A stretch of DNA of 64,000 nucleotides from contig NC_084485.1 of assembly GCF_030035675.1 (NCBI RefSeq), forward strand, positions 91,656,838-91,720,837, in the 5' to 3' direction. Source of the DNA: Rhineura floridana. Its lineage: Eukaryota > Chordata > Lepidosauria > Squamata > Rhineuridae. The translations under genes were made by a program, and so were the position numbers. Shown one piece after another: positions 48,928 through 59,558 of this stretch (the first letter of the stretch is position 1; each line of letters starts with the position of its first letter). The notes below the pieces were generated by a model. That model was not told the origin of the DNA, searched no databases, and was given only the letters and a program-made list of their open reading frames with translations.

Positions 48928-51900
48928 GACACTGGGATGCAGACAATACGGCTTGGGTGAAGTTGGTTACTGCTCCATATGTTGGTTCCAGACTGTTCAG
49001 TTAGGTGGCCCTGAAAGTTGTTTTGGTGGACCCTCATGAGAAACGCAAGCCTTTCTTAGCCACTCTCTCAAGGGAGGACAGAAGGCTCTTTGGTCGGTTT
49101 CTCCATCATCACAACCAGTCCTTTTGTTCCTTCCTGCAGGGGCACTCTTTTGGAAGAGGCAGAGATTATAGATCATTTTGTCCACCCTGGCACTGACCCC
49201 AAAGTCAGTCTGGCAGCAAGCCAACCATTTCTTCTTCTGGATGGGGAGGCAGTCGAATCTTTAATGCTGACACCATTCCAGTGGGAGGATGTCTGTTACG
49301 CTTTGCTGGTGTGTGGGCAGATCTCGCAACTGATGCCTGGGTTCTACAGTCAATCCAACAGGGCTATGCAATAGAGTTCCAGACTCTACCACCACACAGA
49401 TTTCTTCCATCTGCAGTTTCTCACTCCCTTCTCAAATGTAGCATAGTCCAACATTTACTCAACATTTAACGCAATAGAACCAGTCCCTCTCAACAAGTGT
49501 TATTGTAGCATTTATTCCATCTTCTTTGTTGTTCTGAAGTGGGACCAATCCTGGAGGGCTATGCTGAATGTAAAGTTCTTAAATTGGTTTTTCCAATATC
49601 AGTAGTTCAAAACGGAGTCCTTGTAGTTGATTCACAAGATGCTTCAGAACAGCAGCTATTTGGCATTGATCGATCTAAAGGAGGCGTATCTGCACATTCC
49701 TATTCTTCCCAGCATCTAGGTTTCTCAGGTTTGCGTATGCTAGTCATTTTCAGTACAGGGCTCTCCCTTTCGATCTGTTGTCGACACTGCAGGTGTTTAC
49801 AAAGATAATGGTTGCCATGGTGGTTTCTCTGTGCACCCAGGGCATCCATGTCTATCCCTACCTAGAGGATCTTCTGATGAGGGCAGACACATTAGACAGG
49901 GCTCATTGTCACATACAGATCACCCTTGACATGTTGGGCCAACAAGGCTTCTTGATCAATTGGGAAAAAAGCTACTTGGTTCTGTTGCAAAGCCTTCAAC
50001 AACTGGGGGCCATGCTGGATACCATTTGTTTGATTGTCACCCTGACTCCAGAACGAGTAGATGTGGTTTGTCAGATGTTGGAGCATCTTAAAATTCTTCA
50101 GTCAGCGGATCTAATGTTCTTGGCCAAAGTCCTGGAACTCTTGGTTTCTACAATTCAGATAATACTGATTGAGACACCACACATCCACTTGAGTGAGTTC
50201 TTCCTTTTCAGTAAGACGTTGTGAGGGTCATTCATCAGCATGGCCAGATTTCAAATGCCCTCGTCCTCTCCCTGGTATGGTGAACATGTCAGGACAACTT
50301 TGTGAAGGGCACACCCTTCTGAGATCCTGTTTGAATGTCTGTCCGGTCGGGGAGCCTATTGCAATGGTCATTTTGTGCAGGGGAGTTGGTCACAGCATAA
50401 ACTGGTTGGCACTCCTTCATTTCCGCAATCTGTTTCCACTGAGTCATGTCCTTCTGTGAACAGACAATGCCTGCATGAAAATAAATGTGAATTGTCAGGG
50501 GGGAGTTCTTGGACAGCAGTCTACAAGCAGAATTGACTCTCCTGTTTGGCTAGGCGGAAGTCAACTTTTGTTCCCTCCGTGTGCAGCACCTGAGTGGAGA
50601 GCTGAATATACAGGCAGACTGGTTGAGTTGGCAATGAGTTGCCCTGTGGGATTGGAAGCTGCATCCTGGAGTATTCCTTCAGCTGCAACACAGGTTCAGA
50701 GAGTTCCAAATTGACTTGTTTGCATCCTGGACAAACTCTTAGCTGTTCCAATATATCTTGAGGTTTCAGGACAGCAGGGTGATGGCGATGGACACTTTGA
50801 TGACGCCATGGCTGTGAGGTTGCCAGGGTTGCAAACAATGGCTAGAACAAGCATAAATGTTGCTGGTGGCCCCTACTGGCAGCTCCGCCCATGGTTCTCC
50901 TATCTCCAGTGTCTCTCTGTTGAACCTCCCTGTGAGTTGTCCCTCCGGATGGACCTCCTGTCTCAGGGTCCTTGGAGTTTGAGTGGCAACATATGAGTTG
51001 TGAGGGTTTAGATGCTGTCATTATTGACACACTCTTGGCTTCTTGTCATACATCTACCTCAAGAGTCTATCAGAGTACCTAGAAAGCTTTTGCTGTTTGG
51101 TGTTCAGGTCACAAGGTTTGCCCCTCTCAGGCTAAGGTTCAACATTTTCTTGGGTTTCTTTGCTCTGGATTACAGATGGGTCTGAGGCCTAATACCTTGT
51201 AGTGCCAGGCATCTACTGTTGCGTCCATTTTGTCATTGAGGACATTTTCTTTCTTGGACACTAATCCACAAGTTACATGTGTTTTCAGAAGGGCAGTATA
51301 CTCTTGTCCTCCCATTGTGCAATATTTTCCCACATGGAGTTTACATTGAGTTTGGAAGGCATTGCAGTGCCCACTGTTTGAACCCTTGCAGCCTGTTCCC
51401 CTCAGTCTCAGGTCGTATAAGGTGCTATTTTTGGTTGCTGTCACCTTGGCATGGAGAGTGTCTGAATTCGGAGCTCTCTCTGTTGCTAAGAACTACTGCA
51501 TATTTCACAAGGACTCAGTTGTGTGCTCTAAGTGGAACCTATGTTCATTCCGAAGGTGAATACTGTCTGTCACCGAAATTTGAACTTGATACCGCTGTCC
51601 TTCTGTCCTAATCTGGCATCTGCAAAAGAAGACCTGGCATTCCCTGGATGCTGGCTGTGCATTAAAAGTCTGCATTTTTTGGATACAGGACTTTAGGTTG
51701 GCAGACTGTTTATTTGTATCCTTTCTCCCCTGTTCATTAGAGAAGAGGGTTTCTTCACCTACTTTGGTTTGTTGGTTGCGAACTTGCATAGAGCTAGCTT
51801 ATGACTGTTTGCACTTATCTGCACCACAGGGGATTTTTGCTCATTCTAGCAGGTCGGCTTCAGCCATGGCAGCTTTTGCAGCTAATACCCTGTTGGTGGA

Positions 51901-52199
51901 TATCTGCTGAACTGTGGCCTGGTGCTCACTGTCATCTTTCATCCAGGATTATAAAATTGATTTGTATTATTTTGCTTATGCCTCTTTTGGGAGGCACGTT
52001 CTGCAGTAAGTAGTTTCATAAGTGGTTTATTTGTCTTAAGTGATAGTTGGGGCTCACCCTACTTGGTCTGCTTAGGTACATTCTATATGATGACCTCAGA
52101 CCCCGGGAAAGTGGACCATTGGTTTTATCTGAAAGATGGTTTTCTGGGGTTTGAGACCATCACAACCCCCTTGTTTTTGACTATGGTCGCTTAACCTTT

Positions 52200-53303
52200 G
52201 TTCTGCTTTCTCTCATAGTGCATAGATTGTTGAAGAGTGTCTGTTCTGTTTTGCTTATGACACCTTCTTACCTGTTTTTTGGTCATTACTGGCCCTGGCA
52301 ATAAATTGTTGGGTTTTTTTTCTGTGGTTCATTGTTTCTTCTATATCCGTTAATTGTCGCTGTGTGTCCTCCTTCGGTTTTATCATAAATGGACTGGAGT
52401 GGGACCAGAAGGGGTGTTACACTCCTCGACTTATTCTTCCATTTCCTGCCTTCAGACAATAGGTGGTTGTCAGGCTCACCCCTGCTTTCACCACTTTGTC
52501 AGGCCCCTACCCGTCAGGATCCCACTTCAGGCCACCACCTGCTTAGGATCCGGCCTGTGGCTACTGCCTTGTCACGGTCCCACCTCAGGGTCCTGCTCTC
52601 AAAATGGTTCTCTCACCGGCTCTAGCAAAGATCTCTCAAGATCCCACTGCTAGGCAGTACCACCAGACCTTCCTGTAAAACAATATTGCCTTGAGATTGT
52701 GCCTTAGTCTCCTCTTGGCTTATTGCTACTTTGTGTCTGGGTGCACTCGCAGGCCACAACCCCCCTGTATCTTTGTGCCTATAAAGAATACAACCCTGGG
52801 TTGCTCTGGATACTTGATGATGTTACACTATCTCTTCATCGCTGCCACCATTGATACTGTTTCCCCACCTTGCTATATGCCCTGCCCACCCTTCTGGTCT
52901 GTGTAACCCAGCCAAAGATCAGACGTTCTGATAAACCAAGAAATATTTATTTATATATACAGGAATAACAAGATTACTTAAAGGTATAGTTTAACAAGCA
53001 CATGGTTTCATCAGATGCGTTACTCTTTGTTTCTAGCCATCAATAACCTGCCTCACTACCTGTCTAAATCCAATCCAACCCACAAAACCAACCGAACTCT
53101 CTCATCAACCAACAGAACTCTCTCTCAACTGTCATCCTCTCATTTATACCTTCAGACACTCAAACGCTCAGCCAATCATAATACAACATTCTCCAGCATT
53201 CCAGCCCATGTACTCCCCCCTCTCACTCAGTCTACTTACCATATATACTCTAATAAACCTGCACTTACCATATTTACAGTATTATAAATACAGGGGCATC
53301 ACA
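52200..53303 (-). mobile_element. Fossil LTR retroelement fragment: LTR plus leader
   Basis: On the minus strand a putative LTR of about 450 bp (53303 down to 52852) starts TGTGATGC and ends TATCA. It has a TATAAATGAG box (about 53148) and an AATAAA signal (about 52950). It is followed after one base by a primer-binding-site-like TGGTGGCAGCGATG. Leader-like sequence continues to roughly 52200-52400, where the element stops, so it is broken and lacks its other LTR and most of its interior. Family (ERV or Gypsy-like) cannot be decided. It sits inside the DIRS terminal region and is therefore younger than that element. Confidence 0.5.
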
Positions 53304-53445
53304 GTGGTGCTAATAACCCACATGATGGTTTCAGACCCTGGAAAACCACCTTTCAGATAGGACCAATAGTCCTTTTCAACATAATCAAAACATTTTATCA
53401 GCAAATGGGTATCGATGTTATATTCCATCCCCATTTGCCTTAGAA

Positions 53446-53530
53446 TAGTTTTATTTATTTATTTATTTATTTAACAAAATGTATGTACCTCTTGATTGTA
53501 ATAAAACCTCTAAGTGGTTTTTAAAACCTG
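53446..53530 (-). mobile_element. LINE 3' tail fragment (L2 group)
   Basis: An ATTT repeat, then AACAAAATGTATGTACCTCT and AAAACCTCTAAGTGGTTTTT, is the reversed 3' end of an L2-type LINE. Confidence 0.55.
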
Positions 53531-54124
53531 TAAGGGTCACTTACGGTTTCTTCCTCCTGTGCCACTAACACTTCTACTTGTCACCAGTGAGATGAAAGGA
53601 GAGAGAATCATCACATAACTCTTTGAGAGATGCACTTTATGAATTGCAGTTTTGGCCTGTCAGTCATAGTTCAGCTAAATGAGTTCATCTTAAATTTAAA
53701 TGAATTCATTTAAATTTTCAAGCACAAAAATATTGATCTCTCAGAATACTTTCTAATGACAAATTGGTTTTGACTACAAACATGAGTGATATTGGTTCTT
53801 TTCTCTCTGTGTGTTTGTTTTTAGTGAATGGTAAGTAACTAGGTAGAAACCAAGTGAAAGTTCCACTAACATCAGGCTGGACAGAACCATCCATGCATTA
53901 AAAAGTGGGAAAAAATATGTCCTAAATGCAGTCCTTTCTAGACAGTGGTTTTATAGTAATAATGTTTTGTGGAATCAATATAAATTCTTAATATGCCATT
54001 CCATAATACATTATAGGATTATTCAATATGAAATCTATATAACCATTTTTGTACATTTGTATTAAGGTGGGTTTTTTTTTGCAATCTGTCACACTTTTCC
54101 TGTAGTATTACTGGGTAGCCTTTA

Positions 54125-54202
54125 CTATATGTATATATGTATATGTATATGTATGTATATGTGTATGTATATATGTATATGTATATATGTATATGTATAT
54201 AT

Positions 54203-54234
<32 letters not shown>

Positions 54235-54436
54235 GTATATATGTGTGTATATGTGTATATATATATGTGTGTATATATGTATATATGTGTATGTGTGTAT
54301 ATATGTATATATGTGTATATGTATATATATGTATATATGTGTATATGTATATATATATATGTGTGTATATGTATATATATGTATGTGTGTATATATATGT
54401 ATATGTATATATGTATATGTATATATATGTATATGT

Positions 54437-54463
<27 letters not shown>
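54125..54463. repeat. Long TA/TG microsatellite
   Basis: 339 bp of alternating pyrimidine-purine sequence made of TATA, TATG and TGTG units, ending in an AC run. It directly abuts the 3' tail of the minus-strand L2 and may have grown from that tail. The many Tyr/Ile/Met/Val ORFs are artefacts. Confidence 0.96.
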
Positions 54464-54467
<4 letters not shown>

Positions 54468-54639
54468 ATTTATTTTATTTATTTGTTAAATTTTTATACC
54501 GCCCCACTAGCATAGCTCTCTGGGCGGTGTACAACAGAAAGTATATACAATAAAATCACATAAATCGGTACAAAAACATATATATAAAAATCCACAAATC
54601 TAAAACCAATTTGAACATTAAAATGCCTGAGCAAAGAGA
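54464..54639 (-). mobile_element. L2 LINE, 3' part (split from 56649-58515)
   Basis: ATTTTTATACCGCCCCACTA then GCTCTCTGGGCGGTGTACAA is the reversed L2 3' end and short 3'UTR. It runs up to the last ORF2 codons at 54623-54639, where the L1-like element is inserted; the L2 continues after it. Confidence 0.88.
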
Positions 54640-55408
54640 CTTCCGGGAAGGGTGGCTTAGCCTGTGCTGCCTCTGAGTCGAGCTCTCGTCTCAGAAGAAG
54701 CTTTTTCAGATCTAAAATCAGTCAGAACGTTCTTTTTGACTGGTAAAGATTTTCTCCCGGGCAGGGAGAAACGTAGAGATTAACCACAAAGCCTGTTTTT
54801 GTTGGGAGGACTGGATTTCATTAATTTATGAGAGAAAGTTCAGGCAGCAATGCGGACGGACTTCCATCAAGCTCTTTCTGACTAAGCGACACGTTTATCT
54901 TTTCTTCAAAGAAAAACGAAACTTAACAGGCAAGCATCCTTCTTTCTATATATATATATTTATTTGGTTTAAATTGTTGCAGCAAAAAAGAGATTTGTCA
55001 ATGAATCAGCTATAAAGAACATCTGGTGAGTTATAACTCTTCTCTTTTACTCATGAAATTAAGGAGGAAAGAAATTGAAAAAGCTTATCTTTGTTTTTAT
55101 TGCAAAAAGCTGGCCTGGAGGTGCATTCTAAAGATACTAACGGAAGAGGGATTTCTATTTCGAGGAGGGGGAAAAAAATAAATTTGATTTATGAATTTTG
55201 GAGTATTATATGTCTGGGACTATTTTTTTTTTTGGTCTATTTCATTTTGACGAATCTGCTTGTTCACAACGCCACTAACTGTTTGAAGCTGGGAACTAAA
55301 TTTGTTTTGTTTTCCTGAACATATAAGAGATAAGACACTGATGTCAGCAAGCCTGGAATATTAACCCAATTGTGGCTGAAATAATTTTTTGTTTTTGTGG
55401 TTCTAAGA

Positions 55409-56035
55409 ATGGCAACCAGGGAAGTGACTGAGACCATGGAAGAAATTATGTTTCAGAAAATAATGAGTGAGATTGAGATAACGAAACAAACCCTGAGACA
55501 GGGTAGACAGGAGATGAAAATTGAATTTAGCAAAATGACGCAGGAGTTTAAAGAAATAGGGGATTCCTTGAGGGAGGAGTTTGATGGGATTAGAGATGAG
55601 AAAAGAAAAACTAAAGGGAAGATACAAGCCCTGGAGACTGGAACAAATATGGAATTGGAAAAAGATCTGGAGTTTACGGATGTTAGAAATAAAGTTTACT
55701 GTTTGGAATTCAACATTGTCTCCGAAGAAATTAATGAAGATATTAGTGATAAAGTTATCAATGTCTTGGATAATTTTCTTGACTGGAATGATGTGATGGG
55801 GCTTGACATAGAAAAAATCTATGGAATTAACTACAAATATATGATAATGGAAAAACTCTTAAGAGATGAGCCAGTGCATTTTGTAAAAAAGAAGAGCAGA
55901 GATGTGACTTTACAACAATATTTCAGCAACATATTCAGAATTGATGGCAAGGACATATTTGTGATGGGGGAAATTCCCATCAGACTCTTGTTATATGACT
56001 ATGGCTATGACACCAAGATCATCATGGGATACTGA
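55409..56035 (+). CDS. L1 ORF1p-like protein of the HAL1-like element
   Basis: A 208-residue open frame from the ATG at 55409 (MATREVTETMEEIMFQKIMS) to a TGA. Residues about 10-95 are charged and heptad-like, suggesting the ORF1p coiled coil (EFSKMTQEFKEIGDSLREEF). Residues about 94-160 (RNKVYCLEFNIVSEEINEDI, then MGLDIEKIYGIN) resemble the RRM-like core of reptile L1 ORF1p. Residues about 160-190 (KKSRDVTLQQYFSNIFRIDG, then IFVMGEIP) match the start of the C-terminal domain. The protein then ends with an unrelated tail (YDYGYDTKIIMGY) formed by the first downstream repeat, so the C-terminal domain is cut short. ORF1p is an RNA-binding trimer in L1 particles; whether this shortened form binds RNA is unknown. 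Confidence 0.7.
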   Translation: MATREVTETMEEIMFQKIMSEIEITKQTLRQGRQEMKIEFSKMTQEFKEIGDSLREEFDGIRDEKRKTKGKIQALETGTNMELEKDLEFTDVRNKVYCLEFNIVSEEINEDISDKVINVLDNFLDWNDVMGLDIEKIYGINYKYMIMEKLLRDEPVHFVKKKSRDVTLQQYFSNIFRIDGKDIFVMGEIPIRLLLYDYGYDTKIIMGY

Positions 56036-56368
56036 TAATGGATGAATGGATACTGAAACCACTGGATTTAACAGGACTATTGAAGATGGAAGATGGAATT
56101 AATATTGATAATGGAAGAATGGTTATGGAAATTATTGGACCTAACAGATTTGACGAGATGGATTAATTGATATGTTTATTTGGACTATGGCTATGACAAC
56201 AAGATTATTATGGGATACTGATAATGGAAGAATGGCTTCTGAAATTATTGGACTTAACAGGATTATTGAAGATGGAAGACGGAATTAATATAGATAATGG
56301 AAGAATGGCTTTTGAAATTATTGGACCTAACAGATTTGAATCAGATGGATTAAGCGACATGTTTATTT
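55997..56368 (+). repeat. Two 186-bp tandem repeats in the L1-like element
   Basis: GACTATGGCTATGACACCAA at 55997 recurs as GACTATGGCTATGACAACAA at 56183, giving a period of 186 bp (62 codons). Each unit contains two shorter related blocks beginning GATAATGGA and ending near GGACCTAACAG or GGATTTAACAG. The first unit supplies the ORF1 stop codon; the second is non-coding. Confidence 0.8.
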
Positions 56369-56648
56369 GGAGAAAAATTGAAAGATATATCTCTCAAGGA
56401 ATTGAAACCTCTCTTTGACTTTTTGTGGAAAGAATAAAGTAATGTTTATGAGATTTGATGATTAATTAAGATAACTACTGGAGGAAAGTGATTTTATAAT
56501 ATAATTTTAGAGACAGGATTGTTATATATTGTAGACCTATAACTGATCTGCGACAAATCGGAAGTCAATATTTTATTTTATTGTTTGTTTTTGTTTTGTT
56601 TTGTATTTTGTCTTTGAAAATTTGAATAAAAATTAATGATAAAAAAAT

Positions 56649-58515
56649 ATGCCTGAGCAAAGAGAAAGGTTTTAACTTGGCGCCGAAAAGATAGCAATGT
56701 CGGCACCAAGCGCACCTCAATGGGAAGGCTATTCCACAATTCGGGGGCCACCACTGAGAAGGCCCTGGTTCTTGTAACCATCCTCCGAGCCTCTCTATGA
56801 GTCGGAACTCGGAGGAGGGCCTTCGATGTTGAACGTAGTGTACGGGCAGGTTCATATCGGGAGAGGCGTTCCAGAAGGTATTGTAGTCCCGCGCTGTATA
56901 AGGCTTTATAGGTTAAAACCAACACTTTGAATCTGGCCCGGAAACATATAGGTAGCCAGTGCAAGCGGGCCAGAACAGGTGTTATATGTTTGGACTGCCT
57001 GGTCCTCGTTATCAGCCTGGCCGCCGCGTTTTGCACAAGCTGTAGTTTCGGAACTGTCTTCAAAGACAGCCCTACGTAGAGCGCATTGCAGTAATCCAAT
57101 TGAGAGGTTACCAGAGCATGGACAACTGAGGTGAGGTCCTCCCTGTCCAGATAGGGACGTAGCTGGGCTACCAACCGAAGCTGGTAGAACGCATTCCGTG
57201 CCACCGAGGCTACTTGAGCCTCGAGTGACAGGGAAGGATCTAAGAGTACTCCCAGACTACGAACCCGCTCCTTCAGGGGGAGTGTAACCCCGTCCAGAAC
57301 AGGGTGCATATCCACCATTTGATCAGAGAAATCACCCACCAACAGCATCTCAGTCTTGTCTGGATTTAGCCTCAGTTTATTAGCTCTCATCCAGTCCATT
57401 ATTGCAGCCAGGCAACGGTTCAGCACGTTGAGAGCCTCACCTGAAGAAGATGAAAAGGAGAAATAGAGCTGCGTGTCATCAGCGTACTGGTGGCAGCGCA
57501 CTCCAAAACTCCTGATGACCGCACTCAGCGGCTTCATGTAGATGTTAAAAAGCATGGGGGACAGAACTGACTCCTGCAGGACTCCACACTGGAGAGCCCA
57601 CGGTATCGAGCAATGTTGCCCAAGCACTACCTTCTGGAGATGACCCGCCAGGTAGGAGCGGAACCACTGCCAAGCAGTGCCCCCAACTCCCAACTCCACG
57701 AGCCTCTCCAGAAGGATACCATGGTCGATGGTATCAAAAGCCGCTGAGAGATCAAGGAGAATCAACAGAGTTACACTTCCTCCGTCCCTCTCCCGACATA
57801 GGTCATCGTACAGGGCGACCAAGGCTGTCTCGGTGCTAAAACCAGGCCTAAAACCCGATTGAAATGGATCTAGATAATCGGTTTCATCCAATAGCGCCTG
57901 GAGCTGGTCAGCAACCACTCGTTCCAAGATCTTGCCCAGGAATGGAACATTCGCTACTGGTCTGTAGCTATTAAGGTCTTCTGGGTCCAAGGAAGGTTTT
58001 TCAGAAGCGGTCTCACTACTGCTTCTTTCAGACAGCTAGGGACCACTCCCTCTCGTAAAGAGGCGTTTATCACTTCCCTGGCCCAGCCAGCTGTTCCATC
58101 CCTGCTAGTTTTTATTAGCCAGGAGGGGCAAGGATCTAGTGTAGAAGTGGTTGCACGCACCTGTCCAAGTACCTTGTCCGCATCCTCGAGCTGAGCCAAC
58201 TGAAACTCATCCAATAAAACATGACAAGACTGCTCCGGACACCTCATTAGGATCAACTGCTGTAAACTGGGAGTCCAAGTCCCGGCGGATGCATAAGATC
58301 TTATTCTGGAAGTGCCCAGCAGATTCATTACAGCGGGCTACCGATTGCACTATCATGTCCTCAGGGCCAGAATGAAGTAGCCCTCGGACAACTCTAAAAA
58401 GCTCCACTGGGCGGCAAAGAGATGACTTAATAGTGGCAGCAAAGTATTGTTTTTTCGCCACCCTCACCGCTCCTAAATACAGGTTAGTAGAGGCACTCAC
58501 CAGTGCATAATTACA
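56649..58515 (-). mobile_element. L2 LINE, main part (endonuclease truncated)
   Basis: Continuation of the L2 split at 54640. Reading right to left: a pre-RT region (VELFRVVRGLLHSGPEDMIV, about 58.2-58.5 kb), the RT domain (56665-57990) and the ORF2 C-terminus, which is interrupted by the L1-like insertion. The 5' end, including the endonuclease, is missing; homology stops near 58515 at a TATATA stretch next to the Penelope-like fragment. A frame change near 57990 separates the pre-RT and RT frames, so the copy is inactive. Confidence 0.9.
56665..57990 (-). CDS. L2 ORF2 reverse transcriptase (near-intact domain)
   Basis: An open frame of about 440 codons with the L2-clade RT: LNSYRPVANVPFLGKILERV, SGFRPGFSTETALVALYDDL, LLDLSAAFDTIDHGILLERL (about residues 78-97) and the catalytic YADD (169-172). 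The usual GVPQGS loop reads GVLQES, which probably weakens activity. The C-terminus (LHWLPICFRARFKVLVLTYK, ending FLFAQA) matches 12769-13473. The original stop was displaced by the L1-like insertion, and the frame now reads into that element. The first Met is internal to the original ORF2. Confidence 0.88.
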
Positions 58516-59545
58516 TCCGTCATATATATGTATATATATAAACGTAATTGTGATTAACCAAACAGAGGTTTTTATTAACAAAACGTTTCAGCTTCCGCCT
58601 TCATCAGCTGCCAACATATAAATGCTGTTACCAAGGTGGCAGTTATAGAGCTTTGAGGATGGAATGCTCATTTGCAGAAGCTAAGTAGTGGTGGTACTGT
58701 CCTCCAGGTTCAGGCCATGTGGTGCCAATGTGTCCAGAGAGTAAATCCAAAACTTCTCCCTTTTGGTCAGTGCTGCTGGATCTGCTGGCATCTCTATCGC
58801 TGTAATGGAAAAGTCCAACAGGCTGTGACCCTCGATGTTAAAATGCTTTGCAACTGGTTGCTCCACTTTTTTTTGTCAAAATTGCCGACTTGTGTTTCCT
58901 GAAGCGCGTGTGTAGGTCAGTTGTGGTCTTTCCTACGTATTGGATATGACATCCTGGTCTTTTGCACTCGATGATGTGAACTATATTGCAGGACCTGCAG
59001 GTGATGTTCTGTTTGATGTAATATGTCCTGCCTGTCCTAGTGCTTGTAAAAGTGGCTGTCTCCCTGAGGTACACACAGGTGATACAGCGTTTGGAGTGAC
59101 AAGGATGAGACCCTGGATTGATGATAGGTGGCTTAAGCACAGCTCTCACCAACAGTCTGAGCAAATTAGGAGGTTGGCGAAATGGTATAACAGGAGGCAT
59201 GCTGATGGCTCTGGCAATATGTTCAGAGTTTGCCAGCAATGGGTAGCTCTGCTTGATTGCTTGGTGATAGTTAGGAGATGCTGGATGGAAATCTACCACA
59301 AATGGAATCCGTTGCTCTCTGCTCTTTGACACCTCAGTATGATGGAGGAGGTTTTCTCTGGACAGAATGGAGGCTCGGTGGATGTTGCAATTCATAATAT
59401 GTGGAGAATATCCTCTTCGAAGAAGGTGTTCTTTAAGTTCACTGATCCTTCTCTGGTATTTATCTTCAGTGTTGCAAATAAGTTTGATTCTCAGAGCTAA
59501 GCTATACACGATGTTCTTCTTTATATGCCTAGGATGGCAGGATTT
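58516..59545 (-). mobile_element. Penelope-like element fragment with GIY-YIG endonuclease
   Basis: The minus strand encodes a C-terminal Penelope-like part: post-RT sequence (SKSREQRIPFVVDFHPASPN), a Cys-rich zinc-binding segment (CHSKRCITC, then CRSCNIVHIIECKRPGC) and a GIY-YIG-type core (IQYVGKTTTDLHTRFRKH), followed by a conserved end (REKFWIYSLDTLAPHGLN). The RT domain itself is missing. The 3' side has the characteristic reversed CAAAACGTTTCAGC...TCATCAGC stretch (58580-58610). The fragment is broken by at least one break and is a 5'-truncated relic. The family may be Neptune- or Penelope-type. Confidence 0.8.
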
Positions 59546-59558
59546 CCTGTTTAAATAG

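Larger units (their letters stand above)
46860..53445 (+). mobile_element. Fossil DIRS-type retrotransposon (broken)
   Basis: Parts follow the DIRS order on the + strand: a gag-like region (about 47.2-48.3 kb), a reverse transcriptase/RNase H region (about 49.5-50.9 kb), a tyrosine-recombinase region (about 51.0-52.0 kb), and a terminal inverted-repeat area. Segments 52106-52161 and 53324-53377 are inverted copies of about 55 bp, as expected for the internal complementary region and right terminal repeat of DIRS elements. The copy is old and clearly broken, with many breaks (more than ten). A pyrimidine microsatellite (48642-48927) and an LTR-element fossil (about 52200-53303) interrupt it. 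The left end is uncertain. Confidence 0.75.
54640..56648 (+). mobile_element. ORF1-only L1-like retroelement (HAL1-like)
   Basis: A 2.0-kb plus-strand insertion in the L2 copy. It is flanked by a perfect 17-bp target-site duplication, ATGCCTGAGCAAAGAGA, at 54623-54639 and 56649-56665. It starts with a GC-rich 5' region (CTTCCGGGAAGGGTGG) of about 770 bp, carries one ORF (55409-56035) resembling L1 ORF1, then tandem 186-bp repeats, a 3'UTR with a GTTTT-rich stretch, AATAAA and a short A-run. No ORF2 (endonuclease or RT) is present. The long duplication and A-rich end fit L1-type insertion, and the architecture resembles mammalian HAL1. It could instead be a one-off internally deleted L1. Confidence 0.75.

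Noticed and set aside
48558-49039. Long ORFs on both strands, Arg/Glu-rich or Ser/Leu/Pro-rich
   Set aside because: They are translations of the CTCTCCCT microsatellite, open in many frames by composition.
54019-54553. Several ORFs rich in Tyr, Ile, Met, Val and Cys
   Set aside because: Low-complexity translations of the TA/TG array.
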